Origin: Altererythrobacter sp.
GTDB taxonomy: Bacteria; Pseudomonadota; Alphaproteobacteria; Sphingomonadales; Sphingomonadaceae
Reading direction: 5' to 3'
DNA: 49,444 bases
Assembly (NCBI GenBank): GCA_016793865.1
Contig: JAEULJ010000005.1
Coordinates: forward strand, 1 to 49,444
Shown here: in pieces, positions 31,566-41,307 of the stretch
Layout of the letters: the number at the start of each line of letters is the position of its first letter
Position numbering within the stretch: the first letter of the stretch is position 1
The notes under the pieces: generated by a model
The model's database searches: none
Told to the model about the DNA's origin: nothing
Seen by the model: only the letters and a program-made list of their open reading frames with translations
Made by a program: the position numbers and the translations under genes

Positions 31566-33914
31566 TTAAACCGTCGCGGTTTGTGTCCCTTCAGGCCCAC
31601 TTTCTAGATATTGCAATAGGTTAGTAAGCGGCATCGGCCTTGCCAGTGCGTAGCCCTGGACCTGCCAGCAGCCGATTTCGCGTAGAATCCGCAGGTCCGA
31701 TTCGGTTTCCGCCCCTTCCGCGACCACAGCGATTCGCGCGGTGGCGCCCAAGCCGACTATGCTCGCGGTGATCGCCCGCGCCTTGACGCTGGAGGCGGCG
31801 CGCGAGACGAACTGGCGGTCGATCTTGATCTCGTCGAAGGGCAATGCCTGCAAGGTCTCGAAATTGGCCGCGCCGACGCCGAAGTCGTCCATTGAAAGAT
31901 GCGCGCCCAGCGCTTTGAGTGCCTTCAACACGACACGGGCCTGCGCCAGATCGCGGATTCGCGCGGTCTCGGTGATCTCCAGTGTCAGGTAGTTGGGGTC
32001 GAAGCCGGTCGCCTGGAGCACATTGCGCACGATGCCGACGATGCGCATGTCCGCTAGGAGCGTGGCGGAGATATTGACCGACATCGTGATGAGGCTGCCG
32101 CGGAAGTGGATCAGCTTGCCGGCCGAGCAGGCCGACTGGAGCACGTAGCGAGTGAGATATTCCATCCGCCCCGCCTTCTCGCACTGCATCACGAAATGCA
32201 GCGGCGGGATGAAGCCGCGCTCTGGGTCCTCCCATCGCACCAGCGCTTCCACGCCGATGAGCCGATCTTCGGCAATGTCGATCTTGGGCTGATAGACGCA
32301 GAAGACCTCTCCTGCCTCCATCGCCGCATCGATCCGCGCGCGCACCGACAGATCCCAAAGTGTGTCGGCGTCGGTGCTGTCGTCCGCGAGCATAATAGGC
32401 TCGAGCGCTTCGCTGGTTTCTTCGACCGCGGCCAACGCGGCGGCGATGCTGCGCTGGGCTTGTCCGGAATCAATCACCGCCGCGCCGAAAGTGATGCCGA
32501 CGTCGATGCTGCGCGCATCGACAGTCACCGGCGCTGCGAAGATGGCGCGCAGGCCCTCCAGATGCTCGCGCAGCCGTGCCTCGTTGGGAAGCGCGACCCG
32601 CCATGCCAGGTAGTGTCCGTCGACATAAACCGTCATCCGGGGGTCGCCCACGCGGATGCGCTCTACCAGCTTCATCATGTAGCTGCCGCGATGTGGGCCC
32701 TCCAGCGATTTGAGGATGGTTTCGTAGCCGTGGACCTTCGCGATCACGGCATAGCCCTCCCCGCTTTCGAGCTGTCCGAGGTGCTGAGACAGGGCGCGGA
32801 ACGAGGGGAGACCGGTATCGGGATCGATATGGGCGACCCGGCGCTTCCAGTTGCTGCGCGATCGCAGGAGGCCGTATAGCGCCAGCATGGGCAGAGCGTA
32901 GGACAGCTCGATCCGCAGCGCGGCCAACGCCGAGACAAGGAACAGATACACTGGCAGGCCGATCGCGGCGAGATAGGCGAGCCGTCGGTGCCGTGGATCG
33001 TTCACCGCCGCGCAACTGAGCAGGAAGGCGGCGAGGGCGAGGACAACGACGATGCCCGAAATAAAGACGATAGGGCCTCGCTTGAGCGTCTCGGCAGCAT
33101 GGATCGCGACATAGCTGGGCGGGGCAGTAAGGTCGGTCGGCACCCGATATTCGGCGGAGATTGCCGTGCGCGCGACTCCGAGAACAAAGGTCTTGCCTGC
33201 CCATTGGCCAGCCCTCCCATCCCCATCCTGCGACAGGGTTTTCAGGTCGGCCTTGGGAATGAGGCTGCCGGGCAGGCTGTAGTCGACAAGAAAGGTCTGC
33301 GCGGCGGTCCCAGACTTTTCCCCCAGGGCCGCGGCGAAGGAAGGCCGAGCGCCGCTCGCAGTCCGGTAGACATAGGGCATTGTCCAGACAATGTTGGGCC
33401 ATGCGTCGTTGGTGCCCTGCACGACCCGGCCATGACCGTCGGCGAAGAATGCGTCGGTGCGTTCTTCGCCGCCGTCCCGTCCTTCGTCGATACGGTCGAC
33501 GAACGCGAGTTGCGGTCCCCACCGCGCCAGCGATCGGTTCAACCGATCGTCGGCAGCAGCCGAGGTGGACTTCTCGAGGACGGCGTCGATGAACACGCGG
33601 CGCGCGCCCGCCTCGCGCAACCTATCGAGCACTCCTGCCAGCTTGATGCGCTCGGCCGGGTAGTCGGGTGCCGATATCGTCCCATCTACCTGAAGATATA
33701 CGATGTCGTTCGAGGGCAACACCGGGCGCAGGCGGGATTGATTGGTCCACAATATCCAGTCGATCGGTTCAAGGAACAGGGTCACCGCCATGATCAGCGA
33801 CAGCAGCGAGGCCCACAAAGCGTGCTTCAGCCGCTCGCGGCGCATCGAACCTGCATCCTCGGCGGCCTGGCCAGGCCTTGTGAAGCGTTCGAAGAAAGAT
33901 CGGACCCAGGCCAT
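31566..33914 (-). CDS. CHASE2 sensor with degenerate GGDEF and intact EAL domain
   Basis: A 782-residue inner-membrane protein. A first membrane helix (LWASLLSLIMAVTLFLEPI) precedes a periplasmic CHASE2 domain (DIVYLQVDGTISAPDYPAER, RRVFIDAVLEKS, TFLVDYSLPG), then about three helices near residues 280-350. The GGDEF domain is degenerate: DGHYLAW stands where GGDEF should be. The EAL domain keeps GVEALVRWEDP, SVNIS, LEITETA, SMDDFGVG, DEIKIDRQFV, AEGAE and QGYALARP, so c-di-GMP phosphodiesterase activity is expected. Ligand of CHASE2 is unknown. It lies between rimO and the tiny leader ORF. Confidence 0.92.
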   Translation of the reverse strand: MAWVRSFFERFTRPGQAAEDAGSMRRERLKHALWASLLSLIMAVTLFLEPIDWILWTNQSRLRPVLPSNDIVYLQVDGTISAPDYPAERIKLAGVLDRLREAGARRVFIDAVLEKSTSAAADDRLNRSLARWGPQLAFVDRIDEGRDGGEERTDAFFADGHGRVVQGTNDAWPNIVWTMPYVYRTASGARPSFAAALGEKSGTAAQTFLVDYSLPGSLIPKADLKTLSQDGDGRAGQWAGKTFVLGVARTAISAEYRVPTDLTAPPSYVAIHAAETLKRGPIVFISGIVVVLALAAFLLSCAAVNDPRHRRLAYLAAIGLPVYLFLVSALAALRIELSYALPMLALYGLLRSRSNWKRRVAHIDPDTGLPSFRALSQHLGQLESGEGYAVIAKVHGYETILKSLEGPHRGSYMMKLVERIRVGDPRMTVYVDGHYLAWRVALPNEARLREHLEGLRAIFAAPVTVDARSIDVGITFGAAVIDSGQAQRSIAAALAAVEETSEALEPIMLADDSTDADTLWDLSVRARIDAAMEAGEVFCVYQPKIDIAEDRLIGVEALVRWEDPERGFIPPLHFVMQCEKAGRMEYLTRYVLQSACSAGKLIHFRGSLITMSVNISATLLADMRIVGIVRNVLQATGFDPNYLTLEITETARIRDLAQARVVLKALKALGAHLSMDDFGVGAANFETLQALPFDEIKIDRQFVSRAASSVKARAITASIVGLGATARIAVVAEGAETESDLRILREIGCWQVQGYALARPMPLTNLLQYLESGPEGTQTATV

Positions 33915-34013
33915 GCAGGGTCAGCAATGCCGCAATACCGTTAAGAAAGTCCTAGCGTGAGTCGGAACGGCGGCCCAAACCCGCAGATTACCGCGCTTCG
34001 GATTGGTTAACAG

Positions 34014-34045
34014 GCGAGTTAGAAGATGCCTGCTTCTCAGCTCGC
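34014..34045 (-). promoter_or_regulatory. Hairpin in the rimO to EAL-gene intergenic region
   Basis: GCGAG-TT-AGAAG (34014-34025) and CTTCT-CAG-CTCGC (34033-34045) can pair as two 5-bp helices around an internal loop. There is no T-run on the minus strand, so it is more likely a 5' leader structure or operator of the EAL-domain gene than a terminator. The rest of the 212-bp spacer (33915-34126) shows nothing recognisable. Confidence 0.3.
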
Positions 34046-34126
34046 TAGAATAGCTCGCCTTACAAAAAACCCATTCCAGACAAAGCTATAGGTAACGTTC
34101 ACATCTCTTATTGCCGAACCGGCGCC

Positions 34127-35524
34127 TCAGCCGGCGATACGGCCATAGAGGTCGTGCGCGTCGGAATCCTCGATCACCGCATTCACCATGTCTCCGGGGG
34201 CCAGCGTTGCGGGCGCATCGCGCAGCAACACCTGCCCGTCGATCTCCGGCGCGTCGGCCTGGCTGCGGCCGGTTGCCCCGATGGCGATATTGCCCCAGTC
34301 GTCGGCTTCGGGCTCCCCCACCTCGTCGATGATGACCGGCAGCGTACGGCCGACCTTTGCGGCCAGCCTTGCCGCGCTGATCCGCTCGGTCACCGCCATG
34401 ATCCGGGCGTAGCGTTCTTCCTTGACCGCCTCGGGCACGGGATCGGGGAGGGCATTGGCCTGCGCGCCCGCGACCGGCTCGAACCGGAAGGCGCCGACGC
34501 GGTCGAGCTGGGCCTCCTCGAGCCAGTCGAGAAGGTATTGGAAGTCCTCCTCGGTCTCGCCGGGAAAGCCGACCACGAAGCTGGAACGGATCGTCAGATC
34601 GGGCGCGATGGCCCGCCAGGCCCTGATCCGCTCGAGCACGCGCGCCTCGTTGGCCGGCCGCTTCATGGCGCGCAGCACGCGAGGGCTGGCATGCTGGAAG
34701 GGGATGTCGAGGTAGGGCGTCAGCAGGCCCTCCGCCATCAGCGGGATCACTGCGTCGACGTGGGGGTAGGGATAGACATAGTGGAGCCGCACCCACGGCT
34801 GCTCGCCCGCCGGCGTCTTCAACTGGCCCAGCTCGCGGGCGAGGTCCGTCATATGTGCGCGGACTTCGCGCCCCTTCCACATCCGCGGATCGTGGCGGAT
34901 GTCGACGCCGTAGGCGCTGGTATCCTGACTGATGACCAGCAGTTCCTTCGTGCCAGCCGCGACCAGCTTCTCCGCTTCGCGCAGCACGGCATCGATACGA
35001 CGGCTGGCCAGCTTCCCGCGGAGCTGGGGAATGATGCAGAAGGCGCAGCTGTGGTTACAACCTTCTGAAATCTTCAGATAACTGTAGTGGCGAGGTGTCA
35101 ATTTGACTCCTGCCTCGTCCGGCTGCGGAATCAGATCCACGAACGGACCTTGCGTGGGCGGGGCGGCCTCGTGCACCGCCTCTACCACCGCCTCGTATTG
35201 CTGCGCGCCGGTTACCGCGAGCACCTGGGGGAAACGCGCGCGGATCGCCTCGGCTTCCTCACCCATGCAGCCGGTCACGATCACGCGGCCGTTCTCGGCG
35301 ATCGCCTCGCCGATCGCCTCCAGGCTCTCTTCCTTGGCGGAATCGAGAAAGCCGCAGGTGTTGACCAGCACCACATCGGCGCCCGCGTAATCGGGGCTCA
35401 TGGCATAGCCGTCGGCACGCAACCGCGTCAGGATACGCTCGGAATCGACGAGCGCCTTGGGGCAGCCGAGCGAGACCATCCCGACCTTCTTCTGGTCGGG
35501 GATCGTAAGGGTGGTGGCGGACAT
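34127..35524 (-). CDS. rimO: Ribosomal protein S12 methylthiotransferase
   Basis: A 465-residue MiaB-family radical SAM enzyme that methylthiolates Asp of ribosomal protein S12. The N-terminal UPF0004 domain has [38 protein letters not shown] and [11 protein letters not shown] (three cluster cysteines). The radical SAM motif is [19 protein letters not shown], and the RimO-specific [30 protein letters not shown] and [15 protein letters not shown] follow, with a C-terminal TRAM domain. The start at 35524 (MSATTL) is preceded by AGGGG. It is divergent from the DUF1761 gene. Confidence 0.96.
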   Translation of the reverse strand: MSATTLTIPDQKKVGMVSLGCPKALVDSERILTRLRADGYAMSPDYAGADVVLVNTCGFLDSAKEESLEAIGEAIAENGRVIVTGCMGEEAEAIRARFPQVLAVTGAQQYEAVVEAVHEAAPPTQGPFVDLIPQPDEAGVKLTPRHYSYLKISEGCNHSCAFCIIPQLRGKLASRRIDAVLREAEKLVAAGTKELLVISQDTSAYGVDIRHDPRMWKGREVRAHMTDLARELGQLKTPAGEQPWVRLHYVYPYPHVDAVIPLMAEGLLTPYLDIPFQHASPRVLRAMKRPANEARVLERIRAWRAIAPDLTIRSSFVVGFPGETEEDFQYLLDWLEEAQLDRVGAFRFEPVAGAQANALPDPVPEAVKEERYARIMAVTERISAARLAAKVGRTLPVIIDEVGEPEADDWGNIAIGATGRSQADAPEIDGQVLLRDAPATLAPGDMVNAVIEDSDAHDLYGRIAG

Positions 35525-35595
35525 GATGGGGCGCGCCCCTACACGAACCCGCGCCGGTGCGCTACCGTTCGCGAGGCGATCTGGAGGGCAAGGCG

Positions 35596-36006
35596 ATGGG
35601 GGATGCGAATCTGGTGGCCGTGTTTGCCGCGGCGGCGGCATTCTTCGCGCTGGGCGCGCTGTGGTATGGCCCGCTGTTCGGCGCGGCGTGGAAGCGCGAA
35701 ACCGGATACGACGGCGCGGGCGCAGCGGGCCCGCGTTCGAACCTGCCCGCAGCCGCGATCATGGTGCTGGCCTTTCTGTTCGAGCTGCTGGTGGCGCTGA
35801 TGCTTGGCCATTCGATCGCCCGCAGCAGCGGCGCCCCCCACGTTGCGATGATGATGGCGGTGGGCTTCGGGGTCACGATCATGGTCCCGGCGCTGGGGAT
35901 CAACTATCTGTTCCAGCAGCGCACAGGCAGGCTGTTCGCGATCGACGCGGGCTATCTGATCGTCGGCATGGCGATGATGGGCGGTGTCTTCATCGCGGTC
36001 GGCTGA
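35596..36006 (+). CDS. DUF1761 membrane protein
   Basis: A 136-residue protein with four hydrophobic helices. [20 protein letters not shown] near the N-terminus is the hallmark of DUF1761 (W-Y-x-P-L-F-G-x-x-W), followed by [18 protein letters not shown] and [20 protein letters not shown]. Function of the family is unknown. GGAGG lies upstream of the ATG. It is divergent from rimO (71 bp) and converges on the potassium channel gene (4 bp). Confidence 0.85.
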   Translation: MGDANLVAVFAAAAAFFALGALWYGPLFGAAWKRETGYDGAGAAGPRSNLPAAAIMVLAFLFELLVALMLGHSIARSSGAPHVAMMMAVGFGVTIMVPALGINYLFQQRTGRLFAIDAGYLIVGMAMMGGVFIAVG

Positions 36007-36010
36007 CGGC

Positions 36011-37090
36011 TCAGGCCGGGTGCCGGGCGCCTTCGGTCGGGACGATCTCCACCACGACATCGCCCGACTGGAGCGTTGTCTTGCCGTTTTGCCAGAAGCC
36101 CAGCGCCTCGCCTCCACGGTAGATCCTGAGGCCGATGCCGCCGCTGGTCAGTTCGGACAGGGGCTTGCCGATCTCGTCGGACGTGACCGGTCTTTCGACC
36201 AGCTGCACCTGCCCGTCCACCGAGGCGAGGTCTGACAGGTAGTCGGCAATATGCGCGCCCTGCGCGCTTCCGGCCAGCAGCAGGCCGGTGAAGCGCACCG
36301 GGTTGATGACATTGTCCGCCCCGGCCTGTTGCGCCAGCAGCTCGTTGTCGGCGGCGCGGATCACAACGCTGATCGGAACATGCGGCGCGAGGTGCTGCAC
36401 GGTGAGGACGATCAGGATCGAGGCATCGTCGCGCCCGGCGGAAACCAGCACGGACCGCGCCCTGTCGATGCGGACCGCCATAAGATGCTCGTCGCGCGCG
36501 GCATCGGCCTGGATCACATTGCAGCCGATCTCCTCGGCGGCGGCCAGACGCGCGGCGTCGGTGTCCATCACCACGATGCAATGTGCGTCGGTGCCGCGGG
36601 CGATCAACTCCGCCACCGCCTCCGAGCCGGAGACGCCATAGCCCAGGACCACGATGTGATCGGACAGCTTCGACTGTATGCGGGCCATGCGCCACTTCTC
36701 CCATCCGCGCTTGATGACGTATGTGTAGGCCGTCCCGATGAAGATGAAGAGCACCAGGATACGTATCGGGGTGACGATCACCGCCTCGACCAGGCGGGAC
36801 TGATTGCTGACCGGGGCGATATCGCCGAAGCCCGTGGTGGTGATCGATATCATGGTGAAATAGACCACGTCGAGGAAGCTGATCTGGCCATCGTAGCTGT
36901 CCCGCAGCCCGTCCCGGTCAAGCCAGTGGACCAGCACCACCACGCCGATCAGGAACAGCACGGCGGCCAGGCGCAGCCCGACATCCCCCCACACCGGTAG
37001 GCGGATCATGCGGCGCAGCGGGCGGTGCTCGTCGAGATGCGGGGACCGCAGGTGGCGGCCGGTTACGAAGGTGCCACGCTGTCTCGCCAT
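36011..37090 (-). CDS. Two-helix potassium channel with RCK (TrkA-N) domain
   Basis: A 359-residue protein: an N-terminal cytoplasmic stretch of about 35 residues, TM1 (LRLAAVLFLIGVVVLVHWL), a pore with selectivity filter ITTTGFGDIAP (TVGYG-type, here TTGFG), TM2 (IRILVLFIFIGTAYTYVI), then a Rossmann RCK-N domain (HIVVLGYGVSGSEAVAELIA) and an RCK-C part (GGIGLRIYRGGEALGFW). It should conduct K+ under control of a nucleotide or ion bound to RCK. It lies 14 nt downstream of surE on the same strand. Confidence 0.92.
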   Translation of the reverse strand: MARQRGTFVTGRHLRSPHLDEHRPLRRMIRLPVWGDVGLRLAAVLFLIGVVVLVHWLDRDGLRDSYDGQISFLDVVYFTMISITTTGFGDIAPVSNQSRLVEAVIVTPIRILVLFIFIGTAYTYVIKRGWEKWRMARIQSKLSDHIVVLGYGVSGSEAVAELIARGTDAHCIVVMDTDAARLAAAEEIGCNVIQADAARDEHLMAVRIDRARSVLVSAGRDDASILIVLTVQHLAPHVPISVVIRAADNELLAQQAGADNVINPVRFTGLLLAGSAQGAHIADYLSDLASVDGQVQLVERPVTSDEIGKPLSELTSGGIGLRIYRGGEALGFWQNGKTTLQSGDVVVEIVPTEGARHPA

Positions 37091-37104
37091 GAGCGCGGCT
37101 TGTG

Positions 37105-37869
37105 TCAGTCCGCGAACCGCTCCGCAAGCGCGCCGAGCGAGGCATGGTGCGTCAGATCGAGCTGGAGCGGGGTGACCGACACGAAGCCTTCGGAAATCGC
37201 CTCCAGGTCGGTGCCGTGGTCCAGCGTGTGCTCGATCGCCTCCAGCCCGAACCAGTAGTATTTGAAGCCGCGCGGATCGCGCCCCTCCACCACCGTTCCG
37301 CGCGCATAATCGTGAAAGCCCTGCCGCACCACCTGCACCCCGCGCACGGCCTCGGCCGCCAAGGGGGGGAAATTGACATTCACCAGCGTGCGCGACGGTA
37401 GCGGCGTGTCGAGCAGCGGGGCGAGCACGCGCGCACCCCATGCCCTTGCGGCGGCGAAAGTGTCGCGGTCGGGCTCTCCATCGCGCTCGATCACCTGGCT
37501 CAGCGCGATCGAGCGCACGCCGGCCAGCGCGCCCTCGATGGCGGCGGAGACGGTGCCGGAATAGGTGACGTCATCGCCCAGATTGGCGCCACGGTTGACG
37601 CCTGAAAGGATCAGGTCGGGCGTGCCGTCCACCACCTTTCGCAGCCCCATCGTGACGGCATCGGTGGGCGTGCCGGTGACGCTGAAGCGCCGCTCGCCAT
37701 GGCGGCGCAGCCGGATCGGCCGGGTCAGCGTGAGGGCATGGCCCATTCCCGACTGTTCCTCGTCCGGGGCGCAGATCCAGATATCGTCGGAGAATTCGCG
37801 AGCGATGGCCTCCAGAACCTCGAGCCCCGGGGCATGGACGCCATCGTCATTGGTGAGGAGGATTTTCAT
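37105..37869 (-). CDS. surE: 5'/3'-nucleotidase SurE
   Basis: A 254-residue stationary-phase survival protein hydrolysing nucleoside monophosphates. MKILLTNDDGVHAPGLEVLE contains the metal-binding DD, APDEEQSGMGHALTL and LILSGVNRGANLGDDVTYSG are active-site blocks, and VNVNFPP is conserved. In many bacteria surE follows serS, as here, but a 119-bp palindrome-rich element (37891-38009) separates them. It precedes the channel gene. Confidence 0.96.
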   Translation of the reverse strand: MKILLTNDDGVHAPGLEVLEAIAREFSDDIWICAPDEEQSGMGHALTLTRPIRLRRHGERRFSVTGTPTDAVTMGLRKVVDGTPDLILSGVNRGANLGDDVTYSGTVSAAIEGALAGVRSIALSQVIERDGEPDRDTFAAARAWGARVLAPLLDTPLPSRTLVNVNFPPLAAEAVRGVQVVRQGFHDYARGTVVEGRDPRGFKYYWFGLEAIEHTLDHGTDLEAISEGFVSVTPLQLDLTHHASLGALAERFAD

Positions 37870-37890
37870 GTCGGCCTATCGCACTCCAAA

Positions 37891-38009
37891 CTCCCCTCCC
37901 CGACGGGGAGGGCCTGGGGGGAGGGGGAGCGCGCCGCAGGCGCGCGTGACCCCTCTCGAACGTAGTACACCCCCACCCGACCCTCCCCCTCAAGGGGGAG
38001 GGCGTTGGG
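37891..38009. repeat. GC-rich palindromic repeat element between serS and surE
   Basis: Three dyads are stacked. CCCTCCCC-GAC-GGGGAGGG lies at 37894-37912, GCGCGCC-GCA-GGCGCGC at 37929-37945, and CCCTCCCCCT-CA-AGGGGGAGGG at 37981-38002. The outer two are near-copies of each other. Similar stem-forming repeats are dispersed between genes in many alphaproteobacterial genomes; copy number in this genome cannot be seen from one window. Confidence 0.65.
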
Positions 38010-38010
38010 G

Positions 38011-39297
38011 TCAGCGCGCATCGATTGTGTCCCGGCGCTCCATCCCGCCCATATAGGGCGCGAGGGCCTGCGGGATCGTGACAGAACCATCCGCGTGCTG
38101 ATAATTCTCCAGCACGGCCACCAGCGTGCGCCCCACCGCGAGGCCCGAGCCGTTGAGGGTATGGACGAAACGGGTGCCCTTCTCACCCTGCGGGCGATAG
38201 CGCGCGTTCATGCGCCGGGCCTGGAAATCGCCGGTGTTGGAGCAGCTCGAAATCTCGCGCCAGGCGCCCTGTCCGGGCAGCCAGACTTCGAGGTCATAGG
38301 TCTTGCGCGCGCCCGCGCCCATGTCGCCCGCGCACAACAGCAGCTTGCGATAGGGCAGTTCGAGCGCCTGGAGGATTGCCTCTGCGGCGGCGGTCATGCG
38401 TTCGTGCTCTTCTTCCGAATCCTCAGGGCGCACGATGGAAACCAGCTCGACCTTCTCGAACTGGTGCTGGCGGATGAAGCCGCGCGTGTCGCGGCCGGCG
38501 CTGCCCGCCTCGCTGCGGAAGCACTGCGTCAGCGCGGTCAGGCGCACGGGTAGCTGCGTGTCCTCGAGAATGGTCTCGCGCACCGAATTGGTCAGGCTGA
38601 CCTCGCTGGTGGGGATCAGCCAGCGGTCGTCGCTGGTGCGGAAGCTGTCCTCGGCGAACTTGGGAAGCTGGCCCGTCCCGATCATGGCCTCGCCGCGCAC
38701 CAGCACCGGGGGATTGCATTCGGTATAGCCCGCCTCTCCCGTCTGCCTGTCGAGCATGAACTGCCCGAGCGCGCGGTGAAGCCGGGCCATGCCGCCGCGC
38801 AGGAAGGTGAAGCGCGCGCCGGCGATCGCAGCGCCGGTCTCGAAATCGAGCCCCAGCGGCGGGCCCAGGTCGGCGTGCTCGAGCGGCTGGAAATCGAACT
38901 GGCGGATAGTGCCCCAGCGGGCGATTTCGACATTGCCGGCCTCGTCCTCCCCCTCGGGCACGTCCTCGGCGGGCAGGTTGGGGAGTGCAAGCAGCAGCTC
39001 TTCCAGCTCCGCCCCCGCGGTGCGCTCGGCTTCCTCCTGCGTGGGCATCGTGTCCTTGAGCGCCGCGACCTCGGCCTTGAGCGCTTCGGCGCCGTCCTTG
39101 TCGCCCTTGGCCATCGCCTGGCCGATCAGCCTGGAGGCTTCGTTACGGCGGCTCTGCGCCGCTTGCAGCGCGGTTTGTGCCTCGCGCCGGCGGGTGTCGA
39201 GCGCGAGGATGCGCGCGGAGGCGGGCTCCACGCCGCGTCTGCGCAATCCCGCGTCGAAGGCGTCCGGGTTCTGCCGGATGAATGCGATGTCATGCAT
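38011..39297 (-). CDS. serS: Seryl-tRNA synthetase
   Basis: A 428-residue class II aminoacyl-tRNA synthetase. The N-terminal coiled-coil arm covers about residues 25-105 ([20 protein letters not shown] ... [14 protein letters not shown]). The catalytic core has [23 protein letters not shown], motif 2 [20 protein letters not shown] with HQFEKVELV, and motif 3 [19 protein letters not shown]. It charges tRNA-Ser and selenocysteine tRNA. HerA-like gene lies 52 nt upstream on the same strand and surE downstream. Confidence 0.97.
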   Translation of the reverse strand: MHDIAFIRQNPDAFDAGLRRRGVEPASARILALDTRRREAQTALQAAQSRRNEASRLIGQAMAKGDKDGAEALKAEVAALKDTMPTQEEAERTAGAELEELLLALPNLPAEDVPEGEDEAGNVEIARWGTIRQFDFQPLEHADLGPPLGLDFETGAAIAGARFTFLRGGMARLHRALGQFMLDRQTGEAGYTECNPPVLVRGEAMIGTGQLPKFAEDSFRTSDDRWLIPTSEVSLTNSVRETILEDTQLPVRLTALTQCFRSEAGSAGRDTRGFIRQHQFEKVELVSIVRPEDSEEEHERMTAAAEAILQALELPYRKLLLCAGDMGAGARKTYDLEVWLPGQGAWREISSCSNTGDFQARRMNARYRPQGEKGTRFVHTLNGSGLAVGRTLVAVLENYQHADGSVTIPQALAPYMGGMERRDTIDAR

Positions 39298-39349
39298 GGG
39301 CCGCGCCTATGCCCCGGCATGCGGGCAAAGGAAAGCGCCCCGGCGCGGG

Positions 39350-41248
39350 TCAGCCCTGCGAACGCCAGCGCTGGACGATCCGCTCGACCGCTGCTTCCTC
39401 GCCGCCCCTCTGGCTCCAGAGCTCGACGAAGCTCGGGTCCTCGGAAGCCGGGCGCTTGCTCTCGTCGAGCGTGTCGAAGGATACCCGCATCGGGATCGCC
39501 ACGCCCTCGCCGCAGATGATGCACTCGCGGTTACGAAGGGCAGGGATCGAATCGAGGAAGCCGCGCGCGCCCTCCGGCATGGCGGCCTTCACGAAGGCCT
39601 GGTCGCGGTCGTTGTTGAGCCGCATCGAGATGATCGTGCCGCACTGGCTCAGCACGCCTTCGGCCAGGTCGCTCGGGCGCTGGGTGATGAGGCCCAGGCT
39701 GATGCCGTATTTGCGCCCTTCCTTGGCGATTCGGCTCAGGATCTTTCCGACCGAATTTCCGTCCGCGTTTCTCTCGTTGGGGACATAGCGGTGGGCTTCC
39801 TCGCACACCAGCAGCACCGGGCGGGGCTTTTCCTCGCGGCCCCAGATAGCGAAATCGAACACCAGCCGGGCGAGCACCGCCACCACGGTGGCGGTGATAT
39901 CCGATGGCACCCCGGAAACGTCGATGATGGAAATCGGCCGGCCGTCGGCGGGCATGCGGAATACCTTGCAGATGAACTCCGCCATGGTGTCGCCGACCAG
40001 CATACCCGAGAACAGGAACTGGTAGCGGGGGTCGCCCTTTACCTCGTCGAGCTTGTTCTTGATCCGCATATAGGGCGCGGTGGTCGTCGACTTTTCGAGC
40101 TTGCCCATCTGGCTCACCAGCTCGTTGGTGAGGTCGGAGAGCAGATAGGGGATCGGGCTGTCGACGGTGATCTTGCCCATCGTCGTGGCCAGCCGGCTCC
40201 TGCTTCGCGCGGCCAGGAGGCATTTGGCGAGGATGTCGGCGTCCACATTGCGCTCGTTGCCGGTCGACGTGAGCAGAACCTCGCAGTGCTCCTCGAAGTT
40301 CATCAGCCAATAGGGCATCTGGAGGTTGGAGACGTCGAGGATCACGCCGGTATTGCGGAACGCGGCGGAATACTCGCCATGCGGGTCGATCATGACCACA
40401 TGGCCTTCAGGCGCCGCCTCGCAGATGCGGTGCAGGATCAGTGCCGCGCTGGTCGATTTGCCGGTGCCCGTGGAGCCAAGCAGCGCGAAATGCTTGCCCA
40501 GCATGGCATCGACATAGATGCCGGCGCGAATGTCCTTGGTCGGATAGACCCTGCCGACGGTGATCGCATCGCGGCCATCGCTGGCGTAGACCTGCCGAAG
40601 ATCGGCCGTGGTGGCGGGATAGACCAGCGCGCCCGGCACGGGATAGCGGGTGACGCCGCGCCTGAACCCGTGGAGCTTGCCGGTAAGCCGCTCCTCCTGC
40701 CCTTCGCCCAGGAAGTCGATGTTGGCCACCACGGTGCCGTCCATCCGGCCCTGCTTCTGGTTGCGGACGCTGGCGAGGAGCCAGGTCTGGCCGACGCGGA
40801 TCTTGATCTGGCTGCCGACCTGCCCGGCCAAAGCGACCGAGGGGTCCGAATCCGCCATGCATTCATTGAGCCGCTGGAGGTCGATCGCGACCTGCGATCC
40901 GGAGCCGGAGATTTCCAGGACAACGCCGATCGGCTGTGTCGCGCTCTCGCTGCTGGGCTCGGGCTGGGAGGTGGATGCCGTGCGCGGCCTCGCCTCGGTG
41001 GCGGGCTGTTGCGCTTCGGGGCGCGGGGGTGCGCGCTCGGTCAGCTCGCTCTGGCTGAGCGGGCGCAGCACATCACCGCCCTGAGCTTGTATGGGCGCCT
41101 GCGGCGGCGGGCCTGAAGCGTGCGTCTGCGCCGCGGCCTCGTCTCCGGCGTCCGGCCGTTCGCGCAGGATACTGCGTCGGGGCGGAATCGCGCCATCCTC
41201 CGTCGCCGGATCGAAGGTTCGGAACGAGCTGTGGCTGGCGTCGGTCAT
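39350..41248 (-). CDS. HerA-like ATPase
   Basis: A 632-residue protein. The first 110 or so residues are low-complexity (Pro, Gln, Ala, Glu) and probably disordered; a small beta-barrel HAS-like domain follows (VALAGQVGSQIKIRVGQTWL). The RecA-type core has Walker A LLGSTGTGKSTSAALIL, VMIDPHGEYSAAF, Walker B PVLLVCEEAHRYVPNE, and the arginine-rich segments KEGRKYGISLGLITQRPSD and TIISMRLNNDRDQAF. HerA-type hexamers translocate DNA, often with NurA; no NurA gene is adjacent, so the role (repair, transfer or defence) is not determined. Confidence 0.85.
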   Translation of the reverse strand: MTDASHSSFRTFDPATEDGAIPPRRSILRERPDAGDEAAAQTHASGPPPQAPIQAQGGDVLRPLSQSELTERAPPRPEAQQPATEARPRTASTSQPEPSSESATQPIGVVLEISGSGSQVAIDLQRLNECMADSDPSVALAGQVGSQIKIRVGQTWLLASVRNQKQGRMDGTVVANIDFLGEGQEERLTGKLHGFRRGVTRYPVPGALVYPATTADLRQVYASDGRDAITVGRVYPTKDIRAGIYVDAMLGKHFALLGSTGTGKSTSAALILHRICEAAPEGHVVMIDPHGEYSAAFRNTGVILDVSNLQMPYWLMNFEEHCEVLLTSTGNERNVDADILAKCLLAARSRSRLATTMGKITVDSPIPYLLSDLTNELVSQMGKLEKSTTTAPYMRIKNKLDEVKGDPRYQFLFSGMLVGDTMAEFICKVFRMPADGRPISIIDVSGVPSDITATVVAVLARLVFDFAIWGREEKPRPVLLVCEEAHRYVPNERNADGNSVGKILSRIAKEGRKYGISLGLITQRPSDLAEGVLSQCGTIISMRLNNDRDQAFVKAAMPEGARGFLDSIPALRNRECIICGEGVAIPMRVSFDTLDESKRPASEDPSFVELWSQRGGEEAAVERIVQRWRSQG

Positions 41249-41307
41249 GTCCCGCTGCGTAGCAGGCCACGGTTAAGATCGGGTCAATCCGCGGCTGCCG
41301 CTCACGA

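Noticed and set aside
30551..34103. The repeat ggtaacgttcacat at 30551-30564 and 34090-34103
   Set aside because: A 14-mer shared by two places is expected by chance in a window this long, and the first copy lies inside the transglutaminase coding end.
37894..38002. CRISPR-like repeats
   Set aside because: There are only two near-copies, each self-palindromic, with no regular spacer arrangement and no cas genes in the window.
38789..41116. A 775-codon open frame on the + strand
   Set aside because: It is antisense to serS and the HerA-like gene and shows no recognisable domain.
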